Of a DNA stretch of 64,000 bases, positions 33,028-47,452 are shown piece after piece; the first letter of the stretch is position 1, and the number at the start of each line of letters is the position of its first letter. The notes beneath the pieces are model-generated. The model was given only the letters and a program-made list of their open reading frames with translations. It was not told the DNA's origin and ran no database searches. The translations under genes were made by a program, and so were the position numbers. The stretch comes from JBEVOS01 sp044226655. GTDB taxonomy: Bacteria > Pseudomonadota > Alphaproteobacteria > Caulobacterales > Aquidulcibacteraceae. Location: assembly GCA_044226655.1 (NCBI GenBank), contig JBGAGO010000001.1, positions 930,001-994,000 on the forward strand. Reading direction: 5' to 3'.

Positions 33028-33175
33028 CCCCCTCCCCGCGAGGGGAGGGGGCAGGGGGTGGGGTGAAGCCACCAGCTTGGCCGTTTTGCAAGCAGGCGCT
33101 GCCGCAAAAAAGAGTAGGGCGCGAAACCTCGTGTTTCACCCCACCCCTCGATCCCCTCCCCTCGCGGGGAGGGGA
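33028..33175. repeat. large inverted-repeat element (REP/MITE-like)
   Basis: Left arm 33028-33067 (CCCCCTCCCCGCGAGGGG..., ending GGGGTGAA) is the near reverse complement of right arm 33135-33175 (TTCACCCCACCCC...). Each arm holds its own palindrome CCCCTCCCCGCGAGGGGAGG. The two flank 67 bp of unique sequence. It looks like a paired REP/ERIC-type element between convergent-spaced minus genes; it has no coding capacity. Confidence 0.7.
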
Positions 33176-33181
33176 CCAGCG

Positions 33182-34660
33182 CTATCGCGGCAACAGACTC
33201 TGCCCCATCAGATGCGCGTCGACCGCGTGCGCGCATTGGCGGCCTTCGCGGATCGCCCACACGATCAGCGATTGGCCGCGCCGCATGTCGCCGCACGAAA
33301 AGATGCGCGGATCGCTGGTTTGGTAATTGGCCGTGGTCGCCGCCACATTGCCGCGCGCATCGCGCTCGACGCCCGCCTGCTGCAGCAGCCCCGGGCCGAT
33401 GGGTCCGGTAAAGCCCATCGCCAGCAGCACCAGATCGGCCTTCAACTCGAACTCGCTGCCGGGGATTTCGCGCATGCTCTGACGTCCGCCCTCATCCGTG
33501 ATGAATTCGACGCGTGCGCAAACCAGCGCTTTGACTTTGCCATGTTCGCCCACGGCATGCTTGGTGATGACGGCCCAATCGCGCTCGCAGCCTTCTTCGT
33601 GCGAAGAGGACGTGCGCAGCTTGAGCGGCCAATCGGGCCAGGTGAGCGGCTTGTTTTCCTTCGCTGGCGGCTTGGGCAGAATTTCCAATTGCGTCACCGA
33701 GGCCGCGCCCTGGCGGTTCGAGGTGCCGATGCAATCGGAGCCGGTATCGCCGCCGCCGATCACGACGACATGTTTGTCCTTGGCGCTGATCGTCCCCTTC
33801 GGCGCTGCGAGCTTTTCATTGTCGCCGGCCACGCGCTTGTTCTGCTGCGTCAGAAAATCCATCGCGAAATGCACGCCGTCGAGCTCGCGCCCCGCGACCT
33901 CAAGATCGCGCGGCTGTTCGGCGCCGCCGGCCATCACCAGGATATCGTAATCGTCGAGCAGGCGCTGCACGGTGATGTCGACGCCCACATGCACGCCCGC
34001 ACGGAAAATGACGCCTTCGGCTTCCATCTGCTTCACACGACGATCGATGTGATGCTTCTCCATTTTGAAATCGGGAATGCCGTAGCGCAGCAGGCCGCCG
34101 AAACGGTCGCTCTTTTCGAACACGGTCGGGTTATGGCCGGCGCGCGCCAGCTGCTGCGCGCAGGCCAGGCCCGCGGGCCCTGAGCCCACAACCGCGATGC
34201 GCTTGTGCGTGCCGCGCGGTGCGAGCTGTGGCTTGATCCAGCCTTCTTCCCAGCCACGATCGACGAGCTCGCATTCGATGGTTTTGATCGCGACGGGGTT
34301 CTCGTCGATGTTGAGCACGCAGGAGGCTTCGCATGGCGCGGGGCAGACGCGGCCGGTGAATTCCGGGAAATTGTTGGTCGAGTGCAGATTGTCGAGCGCG
34401 GCCTGCCATTGATCGCGATAGACGAGATTGTTCCAATCCGGAATCTGGTTGTTCACCGGGCAGCCCGGCGTGCCCGGCGCCACCGCGCCCGTGCCTTGGC
34501 AGAACGGAATCCCGCAATCCATGCAGCGCGCGGCCTGTTCGCGCACGGCCGCGCCATCCATCCGCTTCAGGAATTCGGCGTAGGTCTTTTTGCGCGCGGC
34601 GGGCTTGTCATAGCCGCGTTCCTTGCGCTCGATTTCAAGGAAGCCAGTCGGCTTACCCAT
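33182..34660 (-). CDS. gltD: glutamate synthase small (beta) subunit
   Basis: A 492-residue FAD/NADPH subunit that feeds electrons to GltB. The N-terminal Fe-S region contains CMDCGIPFC and CPAPCEASC. The FAD loop is VVGSGPAGLACAQQLA; the NADPH loop is VIGGGDTGSDC. The C-terminal GDMRRGQSLIVWAIREGR is diagnostic. ATG 34660 gives MGKPTGFLEIERKERGYDKP, the expected N-terminus; the frame continues upstream into gltB without meaning. It lies 20 bp after gltB in one operon for ammonia assimilation. Confidence 0.96.
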   Translation of the reverse strand: MGKPTGFLEIERKERGYDKPAARKKTYAEFLKRMDGAAVREQAARCMDCGIPFCQGTGAVAPGTPGCPVNNQIPDWNNLVYRDQWQAALDNLHSTNNFPEFTGRVCPAPCEASCVLNIDENPVAIKTIECELVDRGWEEGWIKPQLAPRGTHKRIAVVGSGPAGLACAQQLARAGHNPTVFEKSDRFGGLLRYGIPDFKMEKHHIDRRVKQMEAEGVIFRAGVHVGVDITVQRLLDDYDILVMAGGAEQPRDLEVAGRELDGVHFAMDFLTQQNKRVAGDNEKLAAPKGTISAKDKHVVVIGGGDTGSDCIGTSNRQGAASVTQLEILPKPPAKENKPLTWPDWPLKLRTSSSHEEGCERDWAVITKHAVGEHGKVKALVCARVEFITDEGGRQSMREIPGSEFELKADLVLLAMGFTGPIGPGLLQQAGVERDARGNVAATTANYQTSDPRIFSCGDMRRGQSLIVWAIREGRQCAHAVDAHLMGQSLLPR

Positions 34661-34680
34661 GAGAGTCGTCCCTTGTAATC

Positions 34681-39321
<4,641 letters not shown>

Positions 39322-39520
39322 GCGTAATTCTTGCCTATTGCAGTGCGGCGCCTCCGCAAGCGGTTAGCAGCTAGAGGGCGAAACGCAAAACGCCCGTGAC
39401 GCGATTGCGGCGCGGGCAGGCCTTGCCGCCGCCTTCCCTGGCGGACGGATCGACCGCGCCGGCCTTCTGCGCTTCTATGCGCGGCGCCGGGCGCGAAGAC
39501 CCGCGCGGGAGGCGTCGCGA

Positions 39521-40477
39521 ATGCGTTTCAAGAACAGGATCACCGAGCTTCTGGGCGTCGAGCGCCCGATCATCCAGGCGCCGATGGGCTGGATCGCGCG
39601 CGCCCAGCTCGCCTCGGCCGTCTCGAACGCCGGCGGCCTCGGCATCATCGAGACCTCTTCCGGCCGCCTCGACGAGGTGCGCGAGGAGATCAAGAAGATG
39701 CGCCAGCTCACGTCCAAGCCGTTCGGCGTGAACATCGCCCAGGCCTTCGTGCGCGATCCCGACATCGTCAGCTTCGTGATCGATCAGGGCGTCAAATTCG
39801 TCACCACCTCGGCCGGCGATCCCACCAAATATTGCGCCCAGCTGAAGGCGGCAGGCCTCACCGTTTTCCACGTCGTGCCGACGCTCAAAGCCGCGCTGAA
39901 AGCCGTCGAAGCCGGCGTCGATGGCCTCGTCGTCGAAGGCGGGGAGGGCGGGGGCTTCAAGAACCCGCAGCCGGTGATGACCATGGTGCTGCTGCCGCTG
40001 GTCGCTGAGCACGTGAACGTGCCGATCGTCGCGGCCGGCGGCATCACGTGCGGGCGCACCATGGCCGCGAGTTTCGCGCTCGGCGCCGAGGCCGTGCAGC
40101 TCGGCACGCGCATGGTGAGCGCCGCTGAAAGCCCCGTGCACGAGAATTGGAAGAACGCCATCATCGCCGCCGAGGAAACCGATACGCTGTTCCTCAACCA
40201 GTTCGGCCGTCCGGCGCTGCGCGCGCTGAAGACCAAGCGCACCGCCAAGCTCGAACACGACGTGCTGCAGGATGGCTATGATGGGCCCCCGCCCATGGCC
40301 GCGTTCGGCAATGCGCTCGATCTCTATTTCGGCGGCGACATGGAAGCCTCGATCGCGCTTTCCGGCCAGGTCGCGGGCCGCATCACCAGCGTGAGGCCGG
40401 TGAAGGAGATTTTGGATGAGATGGTCGCCGAATTCACGGCGGTGACGCGCGGGATGGCGGCGGCGTATCCGGCGTAG
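39521..40477 (+). CDS. nitronate monooxygenase family FMN enzyme
   Basis: A 318-residue TIM-barrel flavoprotein. It begins RITELLGVERPIIQAPMGW. FMN phosphate binding is seen in VEGGEGGGF and VAAGGITCGRTMAASFALGAEAVQLGTRM. Family members oxidise propionate-3-nitronate or act as enoyl-ACP-reductase-like enzymes. Ends just before a hairpin that separates it from a convergent gene. The substrate here is unknown. Confidence 0.88.
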   Translation: MRFKNRITELLGVERPIIQAPMGWIARAQLASAVSNAGGLGIIETSSGRLDEVREEIKKMRQLTSKPFGVNIAQAFVRDPDIVSFVIDQGVKFVTTSAGDPTKYCAQLKAAGLTVFHVVPTLKAALKAVEAGVDGLVVEGGEGGGFKNPQPVMTMVLLPLVAEHVNVPIVAAGGITCGRTMAASFALGAEAVQLGTRMVSAAESPVHENWKNAIIAAEETDTLFLNQFGRPALRALKTKRTAKLEHDVLQDGYDGPPPMAAFGNALDLYFGGDMEASIALSGQVAGRITSVRPVKEILDEMVAEFTAVTRGMAAAYPA

Positions 40478-40489
40478 CCTTTTTGTACA

Positions 40490-40534
40490 GCCGGCTTCCA
40501 GCCGGCAAACGTCGCCTGCCGGCTGGAAGCCGGC
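40490..40534. terminator. palindromic element between convergent genes
   Basis: Perfect 17-bp arms GCCGGCTTCCAGCCGGC and its reverse complement, separated by 11 bases, lie between the stops at 40477 and 40552. Each arm is itself partly palindromic. It may act as a bidirectional terminator or be a REP element; no long T-tract. Confidence 0.55.
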
Positions 40535-40551
40535 GGTGCGAGGCGGCGCGT

Positions 40552-42018
40552 CTAGAGCGCGACGGCGGGATTGAGGCCGACCTTCTCGTACATGTCCGCG
40601 CGCTTAGGCCCGACCGGCGGCGCATAACGGTCGGCGTTGCGTTTCTTGCCGCGCGCCCACCAGCGCAGGATGCGCGCCACGTTCGCCGGCTCGCGGATCC
40701 ACGCGCCCGGCTTGTCGAGCATGTGAAAATCCCGCAACGCCGCGCGGAAGAGAACGGGATCGGAGCGCAGCGCGATCGCCACGCCGTCTTCCGCGAAGCT
40801 CTTCGTCATGCGCGCACGCAGATTGGGCTGATAGGTCGGGTCGAGCAGATTGCGCGCACGCTTGATGGCCGCGCGGTCCTGCGTGCGCATGCTTTCGAAA
40901 TGCGGGCGCAATTGCGCGTGCACGCGCGCTTCGTAGAGCCGGGCGCGCGCTGCGGGATCGGCGGTTTCCGCCAGCACGTCGCGCAGAACATAGGCCGCCA
41001 CCGCCGCGAAGGAGCAGCCGCGTCCGAACAAAGGATTGGAGCGCACATGCGCATCGCCCACGGCGAAATAGCCCAAGGCCGCCGGCCGGCCTTCGCTGGC
41101 GAAATTGCGCCAATGGCTGCGCAGATCGCCCATGCCAAACACTTTGCTGATCGGCTCGGCCACCGCCGGATCGATCCAGATCGCGAGGCCCGGCAGGTTT
41201 TGGCACACCGCGTCGAACGTCTCGGGCCGCAGAACATTGGCGCGCATTTCGGTTTCGATTTCCGGCACGGCCAGCGTGATCGAGAAGCAGCCATTGTCGC
41301 CGGGAAACAGCCCGTACTTGATGTAGCCGAGATCGCCCGTGCCCGAGGTTTTGCCGCGCTGCGGCTCCGCGCCTTTGAGGCGGTAATGCCGCGTGAAATA
41401 GAGGATGCCGCAATCCTCGCTTTCTTCCGGGATCGCTGCGCCCGCCTCGCGGATCGCTTGCGGCAGATCGGAAAGCCGCCCGCCCGCATCGACCACGATA
41501 TCGGCTTCGATGCGCTCCTCGCCGACGATGAGGCCCTTCACCACGATAGCGCCCTCGCCATCGCGGTCGAGGATTGGCGCTTTCACCAGCGCGTTTGAGC
41601 GGATCGTGACGCCCGGCATGTGTTCGACATAGGCGCGGATCACGAATTCCAGCGTCGTGCGCCGGCTGGTCAGCACGGCGAGATCGTCATCGCCCGGCTG
41701 GGCGACGAACACCGCCTTCATCGGATCGGGCAGCGAATCCATGAAGCGCAATTCGCGGCAGCCATTGTCGATGAGGCGCTGCAGCAGAGCGGGGTGATGG
41801 GTTTTGATCAGCGTGCGCAGCCGCGCCAGAAACGCGTGGCTGTGACGCAAATGGCCGACGCCTTGGCGGCGCCAATCGGCGAACGCCGCATCGGCGCCGC
41901 CTTCGGGCGGGGGCGCATCGCGTTCGAGCAAGGTCAGCTGATAGCCCGCCGGCGCCAGCGCCAAAGCGACGCTCAGCCCGGCGATGCCTGCCCCGACGAC
42001 AAGGACGCGTTCACTCAT
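40552..42018 (-). CDS. FAD-dependent monooxygenase/oxidoreductase
   Basis: A 488-residue flavoprotein. FAD loop VLVVGAGIAGLSVALALAPAGYQ; motif IVVDAGGRLSDLP and the C-terminal FAVGDAHVRSNPLFGRGCSFAAVAAYVL, which is the GD motif region of PHBH-type or halogenase-like enzymes. Lacks a recognisable WxWxIP halogenase motif, so halogenation is unlikely. Its neighbours (an autotransporter upstream, nitronate monooxygenase convergent) do not indicate a pathway. Substrate unknown. Confidence 0.8.
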   Translation of the reverse strand: MSERVLVVGAGIAGLSVALALAPAGYQLTLLERDAPPPEGGADAAFADWRRQGVGHLRHSHAFLARLRTLIKTHHPALLQRLIDNGCRELRFMDSLPDPMKAVFVAQPGDDDLAVLTSRRTTLEFVIRAYVEHMPGVTIRSNALVKAPILDRDGEGAIVVKGLIVGEERIEADIVVDAGGRLSDLPQAIREAGAAIPEESEDCGILYFTRHYRLKGAEPQRGKTSGTGDLGYIKYGLFPGDNGCFSITLAVPEIETEMRANVLRPETFDAVCQNLPGLAIWIDPAVAEPISKVFGMGDLRSHWRNFASEGRPAALGYFAVGDAHVRSNPLFGRGCSFAAVAAYVLRDVLAETADPAARARLYEARVHAQLRPHFESMRTQDRAAIKRARNLLDPTYQPNLRARMTKSFAEDGVAIALRSDPVLFRAALRDFHMLDKPGAWIREPANVARILRWWARGKKRNADRYAPPVGPKRADMYEKVGLNPAVAL

Positions 42019-42096
42019 GATCCACCCGTTTCGTGCGGCGAGCCTAGGGCCCGCCGCGGAAAAACGGAACTGATGACGTTGCGGCGTGACGCTGCG

Positions 42097-45000
42097 CTAG
42101 AAGCGGAAGCGGATGGTCGCCAGCAGGCTGTGGCGCTCGATCACGTCAGAGAATTCGCCTTCATAGGTGAGCGACACCTGCGTGCCCTGGTCGCCGCCTT
42201 GCACGCCGAGGCCGAGGATCGCGCCGCCATCGCCGAGCGAATCATCGACCAGTGTGAACGGCGTCGATCCCGGGCTGGTAAATTGCGCGGTGCGCTCGAA
42301 TTCGTCATCGAGCGCATTGGTGCGGTAGCCGACCGTCAGTTGCGGCACGAGCGTCGTGCCGAACATGTGCATCGGCGTCTGGATCATCACACCGCCTTCG
42401 GCCCAGAGACGCTGCGAGAACACATCGTCGAGCGTGAGATCAACCGCCGTGCCGCCGCCGCTCTCGGTGTAGCCTTGCTCTTCCATGCCGACATAGGTCG
42501 CTTCGGCATAGGGCCGCAGCACCAGCCAGGACGCGACCGGGATCGGCGCCGAGGCGCGCAGGCTGGCATGGCCTTCATAGGTCCAGGCATCGCCTTCGGC
42601 CTTCGCTTTGAAAGCGCCGAACGCGACCTCGCGCGAGGACGTGATGCGCCCGACGCCGACGCCGACCAGCATGTCGAGATCGAGCGGGCCGACGCTGGTG
42701 CCGAGATAGGCGTTGGCTTGGCCCAAGGTGAGCGAGGTGACCGAATCGGTGCGGTCCGTCGCATCGGTTTCGCTGGCGACCACCGCCACGGAGAGGCCGA
42801 AGATCGCGCCATTGTTAAGCGGCGCGTCGATGCCGCCAGAGACGCCGAAGCCGTGGCCGCGGAAATCCTCGCCGAAGGAATCGGAATCGCGGTCGATGCT
42901 GAAGCCGACTTCCTGCAGCCACACGGTCGAATCTTCGATGCCGCGGAGCCGCGCCGTGGCCAGGCGGTTGGTGCTCGCGCTCTGCGCGCGCTCGATCGTG
43001 GTGGTCGTGATTTCCGTCGACGTGGCCGCGAAATTCGGCAGCAGGTCATTATAGCCTTGATTGAACGCCGTCGCCGTTTCGAGCTGCGAGAAGCCCTCGG
43101 CGGCGTTCGGGTCGGTGCGCAGCGCGGCGATGACCGCGTCGAACGCCGCCGCGCCATTGCGGTTGAGGCCGAGTTCGGTTGGCGTCTTAAGTGCATAATC
43201 GACCGACAGCGTCTCCGGGCCGGGCGTGTAGACGATGTTGACGTTGTAAACGTAAGGCACGCCGACGCCCGTGATGGGGCCGGTCACATAATTCGCGCCC
43301 GTCATCGCCGTTGCGTCGAGGAAGACAAGCGAATTGTCCGCAGGCAAGCCGTCGGGCAGGAGCGGGATGATGTGCGCGTCCGAATTGAACGTGACGGCGC
43401 CGACATTCAGCAGGGACGAGTTCGCGGCGACGTCGCTGACATTGAGCCGCAGCACCGAATCCAGCGTGCCTGTCCCGTCGCCGATCGTCATGGCGCCAAT
43501 GTTGAGATCGCTCGAATGAATATTGAGCGAGCCATTGGTCAGGCTGAGGGTCAGCGAGCCGCCGCCCTTGGTGATCGTGCCGTCGACCGTCGAGCCGCCG
43601 TCGATCACCAGCGCGTCGGCGCCGTCGCCGAACGAGATATCGCCAGTGACCGAGCCCGTGTGCACGTTGAAATGGTCGTCGCCCGAGCCCAAACGCACTT
43701 CGCCGACGATCTGAATGGCGGGCCGGCTGTCGACATCGTTGTCGACCGTGTCCTGATCGGTGAAGGCCAGATCGCTGGTGGCGTCTTCCGGCACTTGATT
43801 GATCGTCACGCCGGTTGTGTTGGCGCTGAAATCGAGTGCGATCGCATGGCCGGTGACGGTCGGCACCACGTTATCGGTGAGATCGGAATCCGTGTAGAAA
43901 ATCTGCGCGACGATCGAGCCGGTATTGGTCAGGCTCGTGATCGATCCGGATTCATCGAAGATGCCGTAGGCGTTGCCGACTTCGCCGTTGAGCTGGCCGA
44001 CGATCGTTTTGTTGTTGGTGAAGGAATTGACCGTCGCCGTCGGGTCGATGTGGACGGCGTAGGCGTTGAACAGCCCGTCCGAAATGGTCTGCGCCGTGAT
44101 CGCATTGCGCGACAGGATCGCCGGCACGTTGGCGTTGGCGCCGATGCGAAGGCCCGTGGCATCCGCTTCATAGGCCACGCTCGCAATGCGGCCATCGTTG
44201 AGCAGGCCATTGGTCAGCGTCACGCTCGAGCTGCCGCCGCCAACCATCACGCCGGTCGCGGAGAAGCCGTCATAGACGCCATTGGCGCCGATCGTGCCGC
44301 GGTTGACGAAGCCGTAGCCCCATGTGGCGCTCGGCCCGATGACGATGGCGCCCGACGTGGGCTGGATGAGCACGGCCGGCGAAGAGCCGTAGACCTGGAC
44401 CGTTCCGGTCGCATCGTCGTCGGTGTCGGTGTCTTCGTTGATGCCGTCGCCATCGTCATCGAGATCGTCTTCGACGCCGATGCCGGTGATCTCCACGCCG
44501 TGGCCGACATTGCTGTGGATCGCGATCGCCGAACCGCCATTGCGCAGATCGTCGGGATCGAGCAGGGCGGCTTGTGCGGTCGTCGGGTGCGTGTTCGAGA
44601 AAAAGCCGTAGGCGCTGATGGCGCCGCCGAACTTGATGAAGCCGGACACATCGCCCGACAGGTCGACCGCTTCCGAATTGAGGCCGACGCCGTTGATCGT
44701 GCCCGAGATCGTCACATCGCCATTGATCGGGCCGTTGAGATCGAAAGCGATCGAATTATCGCCGCGGACGGTGACGCCGCCCAGGCTGTTCAAATCGCCG
44801 TTGAGCGTGCCGTCCAGCCGCACGCCCTGCGAATTGGCGCCGTGCACGATGATCTGTGCGGCCGTGCCCTGAATGATGTCGCCGTCGAAGCTGCCGGTCG
44901 TCAGCAGGATGCCGGTCTTGTTCGTGAGATTGGACCAGGCGCCGTCGAGATTGCCGTCGCTATCCGTGTCGGTGGCGGCATAGGTTTCGGTGAGGCTGAT

Positions 45001-45363
45001 CAGGTCGTTGTTGGTGAGCGTGCCGCTGTAATTGCCGCTGCCGTCGATCGTGATGCCCACGACATTGCTGTCGTCCAGCGAAATGAGATCGCCCGAATTG
45101 ACGATCGTGTTGCTCGAATTGAGCGTCAGCGCCGTGCCGCTGTTGATCGTGATCGAGCCGGTGCTCGAGACGACCACATTGTCCGGCGCGCCGGAATTCG
45201 CCGTCGCGGTCTGCACCGGCGTGGTGACCGCGGTGGAGACCGTCGTCTCCGCCTGGGCGGCTTTCGCGCCGAGGCCGGCGGCCAAAGCCACAAGGCTGAC
45301 CGTCTGCAGACTGGCTAGCGAAAACGGGCCGCGGCCCCGGCGGCTAAATCCCTCAGTGCGCAT
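42097..45363 (-). CDS. autotransporter with long passenger and C-terminal beta-barrel
   Basis: A 1088-residue secreted protein. An extended signal peptide (residues 1-38, ending KAAQA) is followed by a passenger of about 750 residues rich in Asn, Gly, Thr and Ser with repeated 'G-x-I-x-N-x-G' beta-helix-like turns (e.g. GSITINSGTALTLNSSN). Around residue 300 there is an acidic loop DLDDDGDGINEDTDTDDD that resembles calcium-binding thrombospondin-3 repeats. The last 300 residues form a type V barrel ending SLLATIRFRF with terminal Phe. No protease or adhesin domain is recognisable. Probably a surface beta-helix; function unknown. A long open frame on the opposite strand is a codon-bias shadow. 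Confidence 0.88.
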   Translation of the reverse strand: MRTEGFSRRGRGPFSLASLQTVSLVALAAGLGAKAAQAETTVSTAVTTPVQTATANSGAPDNVVVSSTGSITINSGTALTLNSSNTIVNSGDLISLDDSNVVGITIDGSGNYSGTLTNNDLISLTETYAATDTDSDGNLDGAWSNLTNKTGILLTTGSFDGDIIQGTAAQIIVHGANSQGVRLDGTLNGDLNSLGGVTVRGDNSIAFDLNGPINGDVTISGTINGVGLNSEAVDLSGDVSGFIKFGGAISAYGFFSNTHPTTAQAALLDPDDLRNGGSAIAIHSNVGHGVEITGIGVEDDLDDDGDGINEDTDTDDDATGTVQVYGSSPAVLIQPTSGAIVIGPSATWGYGFVNRGTIGANGVYDGFSATGVMVGGGSSSVTLTNGLLNDGRIASVAYEADATGLRIGANANVPAILSRNAITAQTISDGLFNAYAVHIDPTATVNSFTNNKTIVGQLNGEVGNAYGIFDESGSITSLTNTGSIVAQIFYTDSDLTDNVVPTVTGHAIALDFSANTTGVTINQVPEDATSDLAFTDQDTVDNDVDSRPAIQIVGEVRLGSGDDHFNVHTGSVTGDISFGDGADALVIDGGSTVDGTITKGGGSLTLSLTNGSLNIHSSDLNIGAMTIGDGTGTLDSVLRLNVSDVAANSSLLNVGAVTFNSDAHIIPLLPDGLPADNSLVFLDATAMTGANYVTGPITGVGVPYVYNVNIVYTPGPETLSVDYALKTPTELGLNRNGAAAFDAVIAALRTDPNAAEGFSQLETATAFNQGYNDLLPNFAATSTEITTTTIERAQSASTNRLATARLRGIEDSTVWLQEVGFSIDRDSDSFGEDFRGHGFGVSGGIDAPLNNGAIFGLSVAVVASETDATDRTDSVTSLTLGQANAYLGTSVGPLDLDMLVGVGVGRITSSREVAFGAFKAKAEGDAWTYEGHASLRASAPIPVASWLVLRPYAEATYVGMEEQGYTESGGGTAVDLTLDDVFSQRLWAEGGVMIQTPMHMFGTTLVPQLTVGYRTNALDDEFERTAQFTSPGSTPFTLVDDSLGDGGAILGLGVQGGDQGTQVSLTYEGEFSDVIERHSLLATIRFRF

Positions 45364-45577
45364 AAGGTCCCCTAGCTGACGGCGCGAACGGGTCGCAACC
45401 AGCTATGTCTGAATTGTGTCCGGCGGCCCCGGATGATCCGGGCGTCGGGGGTTGGCTCCAGCGCCGGTGCGTCGTCTTGTTCCCCAGCCCGTTTTGGACG
45501 AGGACCGGCCTTCTGTCACGATGCGTGTCGCAGCTTGGGCGCCCACATTGGACGCTTTCGCGCGAGGGGGGAGGGAT

Positions 45578-46729
45578 ATGTCACAGGCGGCCGCCAAAGC
45601 GCTGAACATTTGGGACCTGAGGGAGATCGCCCAGCGCCGCCTCCCCAAGATGGTGTTCGACTATATCGACGGCGCGGCCGACGACGAGCGCACGCTGAAG
45701 GAGAGCGTGGCGCGGCTCAACGCCTATCGGCTGGTCTGGGACGCTTTGGTCGATGTCAGCCAGATCGATTTGTCCACACGCGTCATGGGCCATGACCTGC
45801 CCGTTCCCTTTTTCGTGAGCCCCACGGCCGGACAGCGCATGTTTCATCACGAGGGCGAAACCGCCGGCGCACGTGCGGCGCACAAAATGGGGACAATCTA
45901 TTCGCTCTCCACCATCGGCTCGACCTCGATCGAAGATTGCGGCGCCTGCACGCCGGGGCCGAAATGGTTCCAAGTCTATGTCTGGAAGGATCGCGGCATC
46001 GTCGAGGAGATGCTTGAGCGCGCCAAGGCCGCCGGCTTCACCGGCCTTATCCTCACCGTGGACGTGCCCGTCGCCGGCAATCGCGAGCGCGATCCGCGCA
46101 ACGGCTTCGCCATCCCGCCGCGAATCAACGGGCAGACCGTGATGCAGGTGCTCGAAAAGCCGGAATGGCTGCTCAACTACCTCACCAGCCCGCGAATCAC
46201 CGTGCCCAATTTCAAAGGCGCACGCGGCGGCGATGGCGACGCCGCCGGCATTATGGGCTTCATCAACAGCCAGTTCGACCGCACCGTCACCTGGAAGGAC
46301 GCGGCCTGGATGCGGGAGAAATGGGGCGGCCCGTTCGCTGTGAAGGGAATCACCCAGGGTGAGGACGCCAGGCGCTGCGCGGAGATCGGCGCGGCCGCCT
46401 GGGTGACCAATCATGGCGGGCGCCAGCTCGACACCGCCCCGGCCACCATCGACTGCCTGGAAGAGGTGGTCGCGGCCGTCGACGGCAAGGTCGATGTGAT
46501 CTTCGACGGCGGCGTGCGGCGCGGCACGGACATCGTCAAAGCCCTCGCGCTCGGCGCCAAGGCGGTGGCGTTGGGCCGCGCCTATCTCTTCGGCCTGGCC
46601 GCGGGTGGGGAAGCCGGCGCGCTGCGCGCCATGACCATTTTGAAGACCGAGGTCGAACGCAACATGGCGCTGCTCGGCTGCGCGCGCGTGAAGGATCTCT
46701 CCCCCCGCTTCGTGCGCAAGCCTGCCTAG
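45578..46729 (+). CDS. FMN-dependent alpha-hydroxy acid dehydrogenase (lactate/mandelate dehydrogenase family)
   Basis: A 383-residue flavoenzyme oxidising 2-hydroxy acids. N-terminal region IAQRRLPKMVFDYIDGAADDE; active-site base His in WVTNHGGRQLD; the following DGGVRRGTDIVKALALGAKAVALGRAYLFGL binds FMN phosphate. ATG 45578 is preceded by GAGGGGGGAGG. The open frame extends 126 bp further but is non-homologous. An L-lactate dehydrogenase (LldD) assignment is likely but mandelate or other hydroxy acids are possible. It is divergent from the autotransporter gene. Confidence 0.88.
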   Translation: MSQAAAKALNIWDLREIAQRRLPKMVFDYIDGAADDERTLKESVARLNAYRLVWDALVDVSQIDLSTRVMGHDLPVPFFVSPTAGQRMFHHEGETAGARAAHKMGTIYSLSTIGSTSIEDCGACTPGPKWFQVYVWKDRGIVEEMLERAKAAGFTGLILTVDVPVAGNRERDPRNGFAIPPRINGQTVMQVLEKPEWLLNYLTSPRITVPNFKGARGGDGDAAGIMGFINSQFDRTVTWKDAAWMREKWGGPFAVKGITQGEDARRCAEIGAAAWVTNHGGRQLDTAPATIDCLEEVVAAVDGKVDVIFDGGVRRGTDIVKALALGAKAVALGRAYLFGLAAGGEAGALRAMTILKTEVERNMALLGCARVKDLSPRFVRKPA

Positions 46730-47403
46730 TCGATCGCCCAGGCGGGCGCTGGCGGGGCGCGCATCTGGCGTATCGCCTTCAAGGCGAGACACATCGGGCT
46801 TGCGTGAAAGCTGGCGCGATCCTGCATGCGGTCGAGCCAATTGGTCGTCGCCGGCGCCTGCGCAAGGAAGGCGCGGCCTTCCGGCGTCAGGCTGAAGAAC
46901 AGAAGATGCGGCAGCAGGAAACAATCGGCGATCGTGAGATCGTGGCCGGCGAGAAAGACGGACCTCTGCAGCGTCTCTTCGATGACGCGCATCTGCGTCT
47001 TGAGCGGTTCGCGCGCGCTTTCAACGAAGCCGAGATCGGGATCGACGCCCCAGGCCGGGCGGACGATGCGCTCCTTCGTGAAGCGGTTCATCACCGGATA
47101 GATATAGCCGTTCACGATGCTCACCCAGCGCAACATCTCGGCCTGGCCCAGCGCATCGGCGGGCTGCATGGCCGGGCCGTCGAACGCGCGGTCGATGTAA
47201 TGCGTGATCGCCAGCGTCTCGTAGAGGATCACCTCGCGATGCTGCATCACCGGCATCTTGCCGAACGGATGCAATTTGAAATGCGCGCGCGAATAGAGCT
47301 CCAGGATTTGGTGTTCGTAGGAGACGCCCTTCTCGTCGGCGACCTGCATCGCCGTCCAGAGATAGGCGCTGTCGGGCATCGAGTGGAAAATGATCTGCGC
47401 CAT
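46726..47403 (-). CDS. glutathione S-transferase family protein
   Basis: A 225-residue GST. N-terminal thioredoxin-like domain with SMPDSAYLWTAMQVADEKG (Ser near residue 12 in the usual catalytic place) and the KMPVMQHREVILYETLAITHYI cis-Pro/Glu-Thr motif. The helical C-domain contains FLAGHDLTIADCFLLP (N-capping box). An FNR/FixK-like box is centred 56 bp upstream of the start. The upstream genes (an HCCA-isomerase-like protein and an SDR) lie on the same strand 60 bp away but are separated by this promoter. Confidence 0.88.
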   Translation of the reverse strand: MAQIIFHSMPDSAYLWTAMQVADEKGVSYEHQILELYSRAHFKLHPFGKMPVMQHREVILYETLAITHYIDRAFDGPAMQPADALGQAEMLRWVSIVNGYIYPVMNRFTKERIVRPAWGVDPDLGFVESAREPLKTQMRVIEETLQRSVFLAGHDLTIADCFLLPHLLFFSLTPEGRAFLAQAPATTNWLDRMQDRASFHASPMCLALKAIRQMRAPPAPAWAID

Positions 47404-47452
47404 GGCCGCCCTTTCGCGGCGGCATCATGGCGTGAGGGCGGGGCGCGCGCGC

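Noticed and set aside
41620..45318. 1232-residue open frame on the plus strand
   Set aside because: It is antisense to the autotransporter and the end of the flavoprotein gene. Composition is a meaningless Arg/Asp/Glu-rich mirror and no domain is seen; it arises from GC-rich codon bias.
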